From Methylobacterium sp. Leaf117 (lineage in GTDB: Bacteria > Pseudomonadota > Alphaproteobacteria > Rhizobiales > Beijerinckiaceae), in contig NZ_LMNL01000039.1 in assembly GCF_001422985.1 (NCBI RefSeq), forward strand, positions 111,733 to 166,505: a stretch of DNA of 54,773 bases. Reading direction: 5' to 3'. A program made the translations under genes and the position numbers. The notes beneath the pieces are model-generated. The model was not told the DNA's origin. It worked only from the letters and a program-made list of their open reading frames with translations, and made no database searches. Positions 24,115-31,881 of the stretch are shown here, in pieces (the first letter of the stretch is position 1; each line of letters opens with the position of its first letter).

Positions 24115-24942
24115 ATGTCCCACCCGATCGCCTCAGACGCCGTGCATGCCCTCCTCCCCGCCTTGCGCGCTACGATCCGGGAGGCGGCAGCCCTCGCCCT
24201 GCCGTTCTACAAAGCCGGGGGACAGACGGGCGCACGTGTCTGGTCCAAATCCGGCGGCTCCCCGGTTACGGAGGCCGACGTGGCCGTTGACACGTTCCTG
24301 AAGGTACGGCTCAGCGCGATGCTACCCCGGGCGGCGTGGCTTTCAGAGGAAACCAGCGACAATCCCGTCCGGCTTGAAGCCGATCTTGTCTGGATCGTCG
24401 ACCCGATCGACGGAACGCGAGCATTCATGTCGGGACACCCGGACTGGTCCATCGCCGTGGCCCTGCTGTCGGGCGGGCATCCGATCCTCGGTTTCGTGCA
24501 TGCCCCCGTAACGGACACCTTCTACGAGGCGGCCGCGGGGTTGGGGGCGACGCGGAACGGCCAGACCATCGCAGCCTCAGACCATGCTGCTGTCGAGGGT
24601 GCCCGGGTGACCGGCCCGAAACCGATGATGGATCGGCTGGCACGCGGCGCCGGCTCGGCAGGGACCCGAGCCGACCTCGTCGCTGTGGAACGCGTTCCGT
24701 CCCTGGCTCTGAGGGTCGTTCGGGTCGCTGAAGGCTCCATCGATGTCGGCTTGGTTTCTCCCAATGCCCGAGATTGGGATCTCGCCGGTGCCGACCTGAT
24801 CCTCCGCGAAGCAGGGGGAACCGTCTGCGATCTCAAGGGGCATCCCACGACCTACAATCGTCCGGACCCCGTCCATGGCGAGCTCGTCGCGGTGTCGCGC
24901 GGCCTTCGAGATGGCGTCGTGGCAGCCATGGGTCAGCTCTGA
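24115..24942 (+). CDS. Inositol monophosphatase-family phosphatase (CysQ/HisN-like)
   Basis: 275 residues. Mg-dependent phosphatase fold with all metal-binding motifs: TEADVAVDTFL, LSEET (Glu), WIVDPIDGTRAFMSG (the DPIDGT signature), and WDLAGADLILREAGG (second signature). Candidates are histidinol-phosphatase (HisN), PAP phosphatase (CysQ) or inositol monophosphatase. SEETSDN and RAFMSGHPDW resemble the HisN/IMPase-like alphaproteobacterial branch, but the substrate cannot be fixed by eye. Cytoplasmic. Followed by a hairpin at 24982-25003. Confidence 0.85.
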   Translation: MSHPIASDAVHALLPALRATIREAAALALPFYKAGGQTGARVWSKSGGSPVTEADVAVDTFLKVRLSAMLPRAAWLSEETSDNPVRLEADLVWIVDPIDGTRAFMSGHPDWSIAVALLSGGHPILGFVHAPVTDTFYEAAAGLGATRNGQTIAASDHAAVEGARVTGPKPMMDRLARGAGSAGTRADLVAVERVPSLALRVVRVAEGSIDVGLVSPNARDWDLAGADLILREAGGTVCDLKGHPTTYNRPDPVHGELVAVSRGLRDGVVAAMGQL

Positions 24943-24981
24943 TCCGATCCACGACACCCCACTCGGATACCAAACAGCAAA

Positions 24982-25003
24982 GCCCGACACCAAGGTGCCG
25001 GGC
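24982..25003 (-). terminator. Terminator for the leftward small gene at 25080
   Basis: GCCCGACACC-AA-GGTGCCGGGC (one mismatch) followed, on the minus strand, by TTTGCTGTTT. It lies between two convergent genes and is best placed to end the minus-strand transcript; it could act in both directions. Confidence 0.6.
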
Positions 25004-25079
25004 TCGACGTCACTTCGTTTGACTTTCCAGGACTGACGCGCCGATCACGCCTCCAAACGGAACTTGGTGGCTACTTTGA

Positions 25080-25310
25080 TCAGTGATGCTCGCGCAACGC
25101 GATAGCTTCAGGCGCCATACCAAAGCGCTCAGCAAGATGCCAACGCAATTCGCGTGCCGAATGGTAGTTGTAAGATGTATCGATAAGGTGGCTGAGATCA
25201 ATGGTCTTAGCTTCATGTGCCATCGACTGCTTCAGACGATCCACCTTGAAGGTCGCCGCATCAGTAACGGGCGAACGGGCGCCACGGCGCCGGGTGTATT
25301 CAAACAACAT
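25080..25310 (-). CDS. Small protein of unknown function
   Basis: 76 residues from ATG 25310; a TTG at 25331 would add MKAHKKN. Basic N-terminus (FEYTRRRGARSPVTDAATFKVDRLKQ), then HEAKTIDLSHLIDTSYNYHSARELRWHLAERFGM, a pattern of conserved-looking His/Tyr/Trp residues, and an acidic-basic end. No membrane segment or known motif. Followed on its own strand by a terminator-like hairpin, which supports a real transcript. It is 221 bp from the end of the cold-shock gene on the same strand. Confidence 0.55.
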   Translation of the reverse strand: MLFEYTRRRGARSPVTDAATFKVDRLKQSMAHEAKTIDLSHLIDTSYNYHSARELRWHLAERFGMAPEAIALREHH

Positions 25311-25502
25311 ATTTTTCTTGTGTGCTTTCAAAAACGTGCAGGTTTTGCTTGCCGTATCTCGGACGTTTCAGCCCAAAACGAGCTTGGTACGTCGTTGGTG
25401 CTAAAGTTTCACCGAAGTCCGATCCGATTCACGCCACAAATCCTGTGGGGAACCGTCATGACCATCGGCAGCGGAAGCCTCGTCAGAGGCCCTGGAGGGT
25501 GA

Positions 25503-25522
25503 CGCCAGCCCAAGGGCTGGCG
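25503..25522 (-). terminator. Hairpin after the cold-shock gene
   Basis: CGCCAGCCC-AA-GGGCTGGCG forms a perfect 9-bp stem 10 nt past the cspA-like stop. No T-tract; could be a transcript-stabilising stem. Confidence 0.45.
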
Positions 25523-25531
25523 CCGGGAGCG

Positions 25532-25741
25532 TCAGGCCGCCTGGAGGTTACCAGCCGAGTCCTTGCCGCTGCGCTTGTCGGTCTGAATCTCGTAGGAGAT
25601 CTTCTGACCTTCGATCAGATTGCGCATGCCAGCGCGCTCGACTGCGGAGATGTGAACGAACACATCCTTGCCGCCGTCGTCAGGCTGAATGAAGCCGTAG
25701 CCCTTGGTCTCGTTGAACCACTTTACAGTACCGGTATTCAC
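25532..25741 (-). CDS. cspA: Cold-shock domain protein
   Basis: 69 residues from a GTG start, with GAGGATC about 7 nt upstream. Single OB-fold cold-shock domain: MNTGTVKWFNETKGYGFIQPDD contains RNP1 (KGYGFI) and DVFVHISAVERAG contains RNP2 (VFVHI), the aromatic patches that bind single-stranded RNA and DNA. An RNA chaperone acting during cold or stationary phase. Alphaproteobacteria carry several copies, so the cspA symbol is generic. A ~290-bp gene-free stretch precedes it, typical of the long 5' leader of cold-shock mRNAs. Confidence 0.92.
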   Translation of the reverse strand: MNTGTVKWFNETKGYGFIQPDDGGKDVFVHISAVERAGMRNLIEGQKISYEIQTDKRSGKDSAGNLQAA

Positions 25742-26030
25742 GAAATAGATCCTCGTATCGTTCGTCGATCAACAGCCTGCGTCTACTCGACGCAAGCAGC
25801 GGATCCTCTTCGGTAGGCCTGACGGAATCAGCAGGACGTGAGACGCTTGACGGTACAAGATCTCAGCTCACCGATACCCGCTACAACTCATGTAGTCCGA
25901 TCATGCGGCCGCAACAAGGCATTCGATTCGACCTAAGAGCACTCTGGCGGGGCGGGCGGGGGCGCAGCCCCTGTGTTAATTGCCCCCCCGACCGCATATA
26001 AAAGTTCCCGAGCAGGCAGTTAGGCGATTC

Positions 26031-26420
26031 ATGGCGGGCATCTCAGTTTCCCTCGAAGGGGCGAACATTCAGCTTTCATTCCAGAAGGACGATCAAGCGA
26101 CAGCGGTCGTTATGGACGCGCGTGCCGCGCGCGCGCTCGTCCGCGCAGTGGGCCAACTTTTGACCGCCATCGACGAGCCTGATGACGGAGATCTTCCGGA
26201 TGACCTGAGCGACGAAGACATCGCAATGCTCGATGTCACATCGTCAGCCATCGAAGTCGGGACTGACGAACAGGGCCAAGCTGTCGTAGCGTTGCAAGCG
26301 GGTGCCCTACCCCCCTTTCAGCTGCGCCTGACGGACGAAGAGGCCCGTCACGTTGCGACGAGCCTCTCCGAAATTCTCAGCGCACCGCGCGATGTGCGCG
26401 CTTCACACGGGGATCACTGA
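26031..26420 (+). CDS. Acidic small protein of unknown function
   Basis: 129 residues from ATG 26031 (frame open from 25980). Strongly acidic in the middle (DEPDDGDLPDDLSDEDIAMLDV). The N-terminal part looks like beta strands (ISVSLEGANIQLSFQKDDQATAVVMDARAARALVRAV), and the C-terminal part reads PFQLRLTDEEARHVATSLSEIL, an apparent repeat of the strand-helix unit. No signal peptide or catalytic motif. Convergent with the next gene (6 bp between stops). Confidence 0.6.
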   Translation: MAGISVSLEGANIQLSFQKDDQATAVVMDARAARALVRAVGQLLTAIDEPDDGDLPDDLSDEDIAMLDVTSSAIEVGTDEQGQAVVALQAGALPPFQLRLTDEEARHVATSLSEILSAPRDVRASHGDH

Positions 26421-26426
26421 CGAGGA

Positions 26427-26660
26427 TCACATCCTGACGCCGGGGTCGGTCGGGCCGCCCGGCAGATAATCCGGCTCGGAGCCCGGGCCGGCCGGCTCGC
26501 CAATCCCGGGATCGTTAACCGGATACGGCGTTCGAGGACCGGTCGGTCCGATGTCGGGTTCTTCGTCAGGCGTAGGCGGGGTGGGCAGATCACCGGGAAT
26601 CCCACCCGGCAAAGGCTCGGGAATCGGCAGGCCGGGATTGGCCATTTCATGGTTGGCCAT
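26427..26660 (-). CDS. Pro/Gly-rich small protein
   Basis: 77 residues from ATG 26660, preceded by an excellent AGGAGG six bases upstream, which makes expression very likely. Composition is dominated by Pro, Gly, Asp and Glu (IPEPLPGGIPGDLPTPPTPDE, PGIGEPAGPGSEPDYLPGGP). It should be disordered. No signal peptide or known family; function unknown. Confidence 0.65.
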   Translation of the reverse strand: MANHEMANPGLPIPEPLPGGIPGDLPTPPTPDEEPDIGPTGPRTPYPVNDPGIGEPAGPGSEPDYLPGGPTDPGVRM

Positions 26661-26727
26661 GCGAAGCCTCCTGTTCTTGTCTGCGAGATGCCTGAACCAA
26701 CACGGTCGAGCAGGGCGGGGTTCCGCC

Positions 26728-26754
26728 GGAAACCCGCATCCGATCGGACCCGTT
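26728..26754 (+). promoter_or_regulatory. Possible general-stress (EcfG-type) promoter
   Basis: GGAAAC, 17-bp spacer, CGTT, resembling the alphaproteobacterial EcfG consensus (GGAAC-N16-17-cGTT) with one extra A. It lies 37 bp upstream of the PfpI-like pseudogene start. Stress control is common for that gene family. Confidence 0.35.
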
Positions 26755-26791
26755 CAGTTCCACATTCTCACCCAGGTCCGGAGAGTTCTGA

Positions 26792-27370
26792 ATGGTTGAT
26801 ATCAGGCAGGCTAATGTCTTGATCATCGCAACCGCCGGCTTTGAAGAGACACAGCTGACGGTTCCGCAAAGCAAGCTGAATCAAGCCGGCGCGATTGTTC
26901 ACATTGCTGCCCCAAAGTCTCGGAGTGGATCGGAATCTATTCGTGGACGGGACAAGGCGGACCGGAGAAAGAACGTCGGCTACGATCAGAACATCGAAAC
27001 TATAAACCAGAACGGCTACGATGCGCTGATACTTCCTGGCGGACAGATCAACCGAGACAAGTTGCGCCTTAAGCCAAGCGCTTTGGATGTCGTTTGAAGC
27101 TTTGTGGAGTCCGGCAGGGACGTGGCCGCCATCTGTCACGCGCCCTGGCTTCTCATCGAGGTCGGGGCGGCGAAGGGTCGTCGGATGACCTCATTCGCGT
27201 CGATCAGCACGGACGTCGTCAACGCCGGCGCGGAGCGGCAAGATCCGCCGGTGGTTGCCGATCAAGGCATCGTCACGAGCCGTAACCCGGGCGAGCTCGA
27301 TGCTTTCAGTGCCAAGATCATCGAGGAGATCGAACAATGGAATCACGGCGTTCGACGGCTTGCCGCCTAG
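26792..27370 (+). pseudogene. PfpI/YhbO-type DJ-1 superfamily gene broken by a nonsense codon
   Basis: One frame encodes a PfpI-like protein of ~192 residues interrupted by TGA at 27095-27097. Before the stop: VLIIATAGFEETQLTVP and YDALILPGGQINRDKLR. After it: SFVESGRDVAAICHAPWLLIEV (with the catalytic cysteine), SISTDVVNAGAE, GIVTSRNPGELDAF and IIEEIEQW. The family normally has Arg or similar where the TGA sits, so CGA to TGA is a likely cause. Three positions that are Trp in the family (GWD, DWG, AEW) are CGG Arg here, consistent with decay. A second, intact DJ-1 superfamily gene is at 9681. Confidence 0.85.
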
Positions 27371-27430
27371 GGGCCTCCCATATCAGCAGCCCGTGAGCGG
27401 TCAGAGATCGCGCGCGGTCTGTTGGCGGGA

Positions 27431-27727
27431 TCAGTGCTTGATGACCGTTTTCTGAATCTTTGCCTGATCTGGGACGGCGCCGGCGAAGAGCTCAGACAGC
27501 CGACGCTGATCAAGAGTTCTGGCGAAGTCGGGAGCTGCCTCAACGCGGGCCGTCCCTTCCGAGGAGCGCGATGTGATCGACCCGGTGGTGAGGGGATCAG
27601 CGGCATCCGCCGGAACTCGGACAGAAGAGGCAGGCTCGCGCTGCAGGCGCAAGGTCCAGTGGGCGGCGGTGGAGAGCGCAGCGACCGCGAGGATCGCCTT
27701 GATGCCACCCGTCAGGAGGCGTCTCAT
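27431..27727 (-). CDS. Small membrane-anchored protein, unknown function
   Basis: 98 residues from ATG 27727 (frame open to 27757). One hydrophobic helix near the N-terminus (GGIKAILAVAALSTAAHWTL) after MRRLLT can be a signal anchor. The rest is a soluble tail (DFARTLDQRRLSELFAGAVPDQAKIQKTVIKH) likely in the periplasm. No family recognised. Confidence 0.55.
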   Translation of the reverse strand: MRRLLTGGIKAILAVAALSTAAHWTLRLQREPASSVRVPADAADPLTTGSITSRSSEGTARVEAAPDFARTLDQRRLSELFAGAVPDQAKIQKTVIKH

Positions 27728-28094
27728 GTGGTCAGGCCCGAAACTACGCGTTGGCACCCGGCCGGTTCCCCGACCGACTCCTACACTTGCCGATGAGCGT
27801 TAACGACCACCATCCTGGCGAACAAACTACGCGTTTCAATTCGGTGCGCTTTATCGATGTGGGCCTTGCGCCACAGCAGCGGTTCCTGTTCCCCGCGTCC
27901 GTGACACGCCTGTCGCTACCCGGCCCACAAGGCCTCACAGGAACGCCGCAGAGAACTGGTCCGCATCGCCCCGTCACGACAGACCCCGCCACCATGCCAA
28001 GCCCGAGAGGGTTCGCGAAACCGTCGGGCGCCTCAGCAGCAGGGATCGCCGATGTAGGTGGCGGAAGCGAGGGCGGCAACCGGGAACAGCCGCG
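27728..28094. other. Gene-free interval
   Basis: About 365 bp upstream of the small membrane protein and downstream of the dehydrogenase, both leftward. An open frame on the plus strand (start 27793) has no ribosome site and no protein-like pattern. I see no clear hairpin. Confidence 0.4.
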
Positions 28095-28946
28095 TCATAC
28101 CGGCTGCGACGATCCGCACGCCGTCGCGAAGGCCTGCAAGGTCGCGCGCTCATTGTCGGACGCGGGGTCCGATAACCGGGCGTAAAGGCCTGCGGCACCT
28201 GAGAAAACCTGACGGCCATCTGAATCGTCGCCGAGGAACGCGGCGATTTCGTGCATCTCGGCGACCCAGCGTCGGGCCTTCGGGATCATATCGGGGAGAT
28301 TGCGGGCGAAGCGTGAGAACAGCTCCGGCTCGTTCTCGGCGAGTTCGGCCCGCAGGGCGTCGCCGGCCCCGGCACGATCGGCAGCGAGCACCATGATGGA
28401 CGCGAGGGCGGTGAGCCCCTTGTTGATGCCCGCATAGGACATTTTCAAGGCCGAAGCGGCGCCGATGCCACCCTCAACGACGCGGAGGTCGACACCGAGG
28501 TCGCGTAGAGGTCGCGCAGTTTCCGGAGCCTCACCGGACACATGGACACGCGGACCGCGTGTGCCGGGCTTCGGTGGCAGGCCGATGATCGCAGCGTCCA
28601 GGAAGGTCGCACCGGTCGGCCGGATCAGGTCGGCGATCCGCCGGACCGTCACGACGTTGACCGCGTTGCAATCGACATAGACCGGCTTGCGCGTCGCGGT
28701 GGCCAGGATCGGGGCGAGTTGTTCGGCCAGCGTCTCGGCCTCGGCGGGGGGTACGATCGAGAGCAGGAGGTCGGCACCCATCAGGCCGACGAGGTCGGTT
28801 CCGATCATGCCGGCGGCGCGCGCCCGCGATTGGGTGGCGGAACTCCGTCCGTCGAGGACCGTCAGCACCGTGCCCCCGTTCTCGGTGAGACGGGCCGCGA
28901 GGGCGCTGCCCATAGCCCCTGCGGCTAGGATGGCGATGGTCGGCAT
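28095..28946 (-). CDS. NAD(P)-binding 6-phosphogluconate-dehydrogenase-like protein with DUF1932 domain
   Basis: 283 residues from ATG 28946. N-terminal Rossmann domain: IAILAAGAMGSALAARLTENG (GxGxMG-like, with A replacing the first G) and LLLSIVPPAEAETLA. Middle: YVDCNAVNVVTVRRIADLI, FLDAAIIGLPP, then GGIGAASALKMSYAGINKGLTAL with the catalytic Lys region (K-M-x-x-A-G-x-N-K). C-terminal DUF1932 helical domain: LPDMIPKARRWVAEMHEIAAFLG. Members act as beta-hydroxyacid or phosphogluconate-like dehydrogenases; the substrate is unknown. It is 102 bp downstream of the aminotransferase stop on the same strand and may share its transcript. Confidence 0.85.
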   Translation of the reverse strand: MPTIAILAAGAMGSALAARLTENGGTVLTVLDGRSSATQSRARAAGMIGTDLVGLMGADLLLSIVPPAEAETLAEQLAPILATATRKPVYVDCNAVNVVTVRRIADLIRPTGATFLDAAIIGLPPKPGTRGPRVHVSGEAPETARPLRDLGVDLRVVEGGIGAASALKMSYAGINKGLTALASIMVLAADRAGAGDALRAELAENEPELFSRFARNLPDMIPKARRWVAEMHEIAAFLGDDSDGRQVFSGAAGLYARLSDPASDNERATLQAFATACGSSQPV

Positions 28947-29048
28947 GGGGCGGGCTTCCTCCGGAACGGGAACGACCACGCCGCGGCTTAGGGCTGCGGC
29001 GTGGTCATCATTCGGGATGCAAGGCGTACGCCGGTCCAGCCGATGCCG

Positions 29049-30251
29049 TCAGGTGAGCGAGCCGCAGAAGCGCTGGATGCGGGTGCAGGCTTCCTCGAGC
29101 GCCGCGTTCGAGGTGGCGTAGGAGATGCGCAGGTTGGGGCCGAGGCCGAAGGCGGAGCCATGGACGGCGGCGACGCCCTCGGCCTGAAGTAGCTCGACCA
29201 CAAAATCCTCGTCGGTCGCGATGGTCTTGCCGGACGGAGTTTTGCGCCCGATGGTCTCGGCGCAGGACGGATAGACGTAGAACGCGCCCTCGGGCGTCGG
29301 GCACTTCAGGCCCTTGGTCTGGTTCAGCATCGACACCACGAGGTCGCGGCGGGTGTGGAAGGCCTTGCGGAACTCGCCGAGATGCGCCTGCGTGCCCTCC
29401 AGGGCCGCCACCGCCGCCCACTGGGAGATCGACGACGCGCCCGAGGTCTGCTGACCCTGCACGAAATCCATCGCCTTGATCAGGTGCTCCGGCCCGGCGG
29501 CGTAGCCGATGCGCCAGCCCGTCATGGCGTAGGCCTTGGAGACGCCGTTCATGGTCAGCGTGCGGTCGTAAAGGCCGGGCTCGATCTGCGCCGGGGTGAC
29601 GAATTCGAAATCGCCGTAGGTCAGGTGCTCATACATGTCGTCGGTGAGCACCCACACCTGGGGGTGACGCATCAGCACGTCGGTGATCTTCTTCAGCTCG
29701 TCGCGGGCATAGGCTGCCCCGGAGGGGTTCGACGGCGAGTTGAGGATGATCCACTTGGTCTTCGGGGTGATCACCCGCTCCAGCTCCTCTGGCTGAAGCT
29801 TGAAATCATGCGCCATGTCGGTCTCGGCGAAGACCGGCGTCCCGCCGCAGAGCACCACCATCTCGGGGTAGGACACCCAGTAGGGACGCGGGATGACGAC
29901 CTCGTCACCGGGGTTCAGGGTCGCGAGCAGCGCGTTGTAGATGACGTGCTTGCCGCCGGTGCCGACGATGGTCTGCGACGGCTTGTAGTCGAGCCCGTTC
30001 TCGCGCTTGAACTTCTTGGCGATGGCCTCGCGCAGCGGCACGATGCCGGAGACCGGGGGATACTTGGTCTCGCCCCGCCGGATCGCCTCGACGGCCGCAT
30101 CCTTGATGTGCTGGGGCGTATCGAAATCAGGCTCTCCGACCGAGAGGCTGATCACGTCCATCCCCTGCGCTTTCAGCTCACGGGCCTTCTGCGTCATCGC
30201 GATGGTCGCGGACGGCTTCACGCGGGACAAGGCGTCGGCCAGAAAGCCCAT
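29049..30251 (-). CDS. aatA: Aspartate/aromatic aminotransferase (PLP-dependent, class I)
   Basis: 400 residues, starting MGFLADALSRVKPSATIAM. Fold-type I PLP enzyme that transfers the amino group between aspartate and 2-oxoglutarate, in the cytoplasm. Landmarks: SLSVGEPDFDTPQHI, TKYPPVSGIVPLREAIA, VGTGGKHVIYNAL, PRPYWVSYPEMV, ILNSPSNPSGAAY (PLP-binding Asn), DDMYEHLTYG, and GVSKAYAMTGWRIGYAAGP containing the Schiff-base lysine. Length and motifs match the alphaproteobacterial subgroup I-gamma AspAT, some of which also use prephenate. The cysHDN terminator lies 140-175 bp upstream, so it is transcribed independently. Confidence 0.92.
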   Translation of the reverse strand: MGFLADALSRVKPSATIAMTQKARELKAQGMDVISLSVGEPDFDTPQHIKDAAVEAIRRGETKYPPVSGIVPLREAIAKKFKRENGLDYKPSQTIVGTGGKHVIYNALLATLNPGDEVVIPRPYWVSYPEMVVLCGGTPVFAETDMAHDFKLQPEELERVITPKTKWIILNSPSNPSGAAYARDELKKITDVLMRHPQVWVLTDDMYEHLTYGDFEFVTPAQIEPGLYDRTLTMNGVSKAYAMTGWRIGYAAGPEHLIKAMDFVQGQQTSGASSISQWAAVAALEGTQAHLGEFRKAFHTRRDLVVSMLNQTKGLKCPTPEGAFYVYPSCAETIGRKTPSGKTIATDEDFVVELLQAEGVAAVHGSAFGLGPNLRISYATSNAALEEACTRIQRFCGSLT

Positions 30252-30389
30252 GGGTGGTCACTCCCGTACATTTTACGAAGGTCGGATCGAGCGGCGCGGA
30301 CCCTAGTCGCGCCGCCGCGCACGGGCAAGGGAGACCTGCCGTTGCTGCGGCGTTCCCTCCTGCAACCCAGCGAAGGCTTAAGACGAACC

Positions 30390-30424
30390 AAAAAACCGCC
30401 GCGACTCCGGGAGAGCCGCGGCGG
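30390..30424 (-). terminator. Rho-independent terminator of cysH-cysD-cysN
   Basis: On the minus strand CCGCCGCG, a 13-nt loop with an inner CTC/GAG pair, CGCGGCGG and then TTTTTT. A textbook terminator 56 bp after the cysN stop. Confidence 0.85.
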
Positions 30425-30479
30425 TGAGGCCGTCGATGGGGGGCTGCTGCTCCGCGCCGGCGGGCCGGGTCCGGACTCG

Positions 30480-31880
30480 TCAGATCCCGCCGAAGACCCA
30501 GCGCAGCTTCGACAGGAAGCCACCGCCAGAGCGCTTCTCGCGGATTTCGGCCGGCTCGTCCTTCACCGGGGTCGCGGTCGCGTCGGCCTGGATCAGCCCG
30601 AGAGCGGCGGTATCGGTGGTCTCGCGATCGATCAGGATGAAGCCGCCGGTGTCGCGGTTTGCCGTGTAGGCATCCACCGCCACCGCCCGGTCGAGGGTCA
30701 GGGTCACGTCGGCGATGTCGTTGGCGGTCAGGCGCGCGGCCGGCTCCGCCTTGCCCGTCTCGGGGTCGATGCGGGTGCGGATCGTGGTGACGACGGCGTT
30801 CACCGTCACGGTGCCGATCTTCGCCAGCAGCGTGGCGCCGGGCAGCAACTCGGTCTCGGCGGCCCAGAACAGGCGGGCGTCGAGGCTGTCGGTGACGCGC
30901 ATCGGCGCATCGGCCGTGACGATCACCGATCCGCGCGAGGCGTCGATCTCGTCGGCGAGCACCAGGGTGACGGACTGGCCCTCCACCGCATGCGGCAGGT
31001 CGCCATCGGCGGTGACGATGCGGGCGATGGTCGAGGTCCGGCCCGAGGGCTCCACGATCACGGCGTCGCCAGGCGCCACGCGCCCGCTGGCGATCAGGCC
31101 GGCGAACCCGCGGAAATCCGAGTTCGGGCGGTTCACCCACTGCACCGCCATGCGGAAGGGCGCGGCCTGCTCCTCGATGCGCACCGGCACCTCTTCGAGG
31201 TATTGCAGCAGCGGTGTGCCGGTGTACCAGGGCGCGGCGGCACCCGGCAGCACGACGTTGTCGCCGTTCTTGGCCGAGAGCGGGATCGCCCGGATCTCGG
31301 TGAAGCCGAGCGGCGCCGCAAAGTCCTGAAACGCCGCCAGAAGCTCCTCGAAGCGGGTCTCGGACCAGCCGACGAGGTCCATCTTGTTCACCGCGAGCGC
31401 GACCCGCCGGATGCCCAGCAGCGACACCAGCAGCGCATGGCGCCGGGTCTGCCGGGTCAGACCCTGGCGGGCATCCACCAGGATCACGGCCACATCCGCC
31501 GTCGAGGCGCCGGTCGCCATGTTGCGGGTGTACTGTTCGTGGCCGGGGGTGTCGGCCACGATGAAGGAGCGCTTGTCGGTGGAGAAGAAGCGGTAGGCGA
31601 CATCGATGGTGATGCCCTGCTCGCGCTCGGCCTGGAGACCGTCGACCAGAAGGGCCAGATCGATCTCCGCGCCCTGCGTGCCGTGCTTGCGCGAATCGCG
31701 CTGGAGCGCCGTCACCTGGTCGTCGAAGATCTGCTTGGTGTCGTGCAGGAGGCGGCCGATCAGCGTCGACTTGCCGTCATCGACGGAGCCGCAGGTGATG
31801 AAGCGCAGGACTTCCTTGTTCTGGTGCGCGGTCAGGAAGTCGTCGTAGCCGAAAGCCTGGGGTGCCTGATGGATCGTCAT
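30480..31880 (-). CDS. cysN: Sulfate adenylyltransferase subunit 1 (GTPase)
   Basis: 466 residues. With CysD it forms ATP sulfurylase; GTP hydrolysis by CysN drives APS formation from sulfate and ATP. GTPase motifs: CGSVDDGKSTLIGRLL (P-loop), DTPGHEQYTRNMATGAS (G3), NKMDLVGW (G4) and SAKNGDN (G5). EF-Tu-like beta-barrel domains follow (VQWVNRPNSDFRGFAG, ASRGSVIV). No C-terminal APS-kinase (CysC) domain is fused: the last ~40 residues are KDEPAEIREKRSGGGFLSKLRWVFGGI-like tail. It starts 1 bp after the cysD stop. It belongs to the cysH-cysD-cysN operon. Confidence 0.93.
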   Translation of the reverse strand: MTIHQAPQAFGYDDFLTAHQNKEVLRFITCGSVDDGKSTLIGRLLHDTKQIFDDQVTALQRDSRKHGTQGAEIDLALLVDGLQAEREQGITIDVAYRFFSTDKRSFIVADTPGHEQYTRNMATGASTADVAVILVDARQGLTRQTRRHALLVSLLGIRRVALAVNKMDLVGWSETRFEELLAAFQDFAAPLGFTEIRAIPLSAKNGDNVVLPGAAAPWYTGTPLLQYLEEVPVRIEEQAAPFRMAVQWVNRPNSDFRGFAGLIASGRVAPGDAVIVEPSGRTSTIARIVTADGDLPHAVEGQSVTLVLADEIDASRGSVIVTADAPMRVTDSLDARLFWAAETELLPGATLLAKIGTVTVNAVVTTIRTRIDPETGKAEPAARLTANDIADVTLTLDRAVAVDAYTANRDTGGFILIDRETTDTAALGLIQADATATPVKDEPAEIREKRSGGGFLSKLRWVFGGI

Positions 31881-31881
31881 C

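Noticed and set aside
25742..26030. Additional small gene upstream of the cold-shock gene
   Set aside because: No protein-like frame; best read as the long 5' leader and promoter of the cold-shock gene.
27095..27097. TGA read as an amino acid (recoding) in the PfpI-like gene
   Set aside because: No selenocysteine-type structure or conserved Trp/Sec position there; other family residues are also lost, which fits simple decay.
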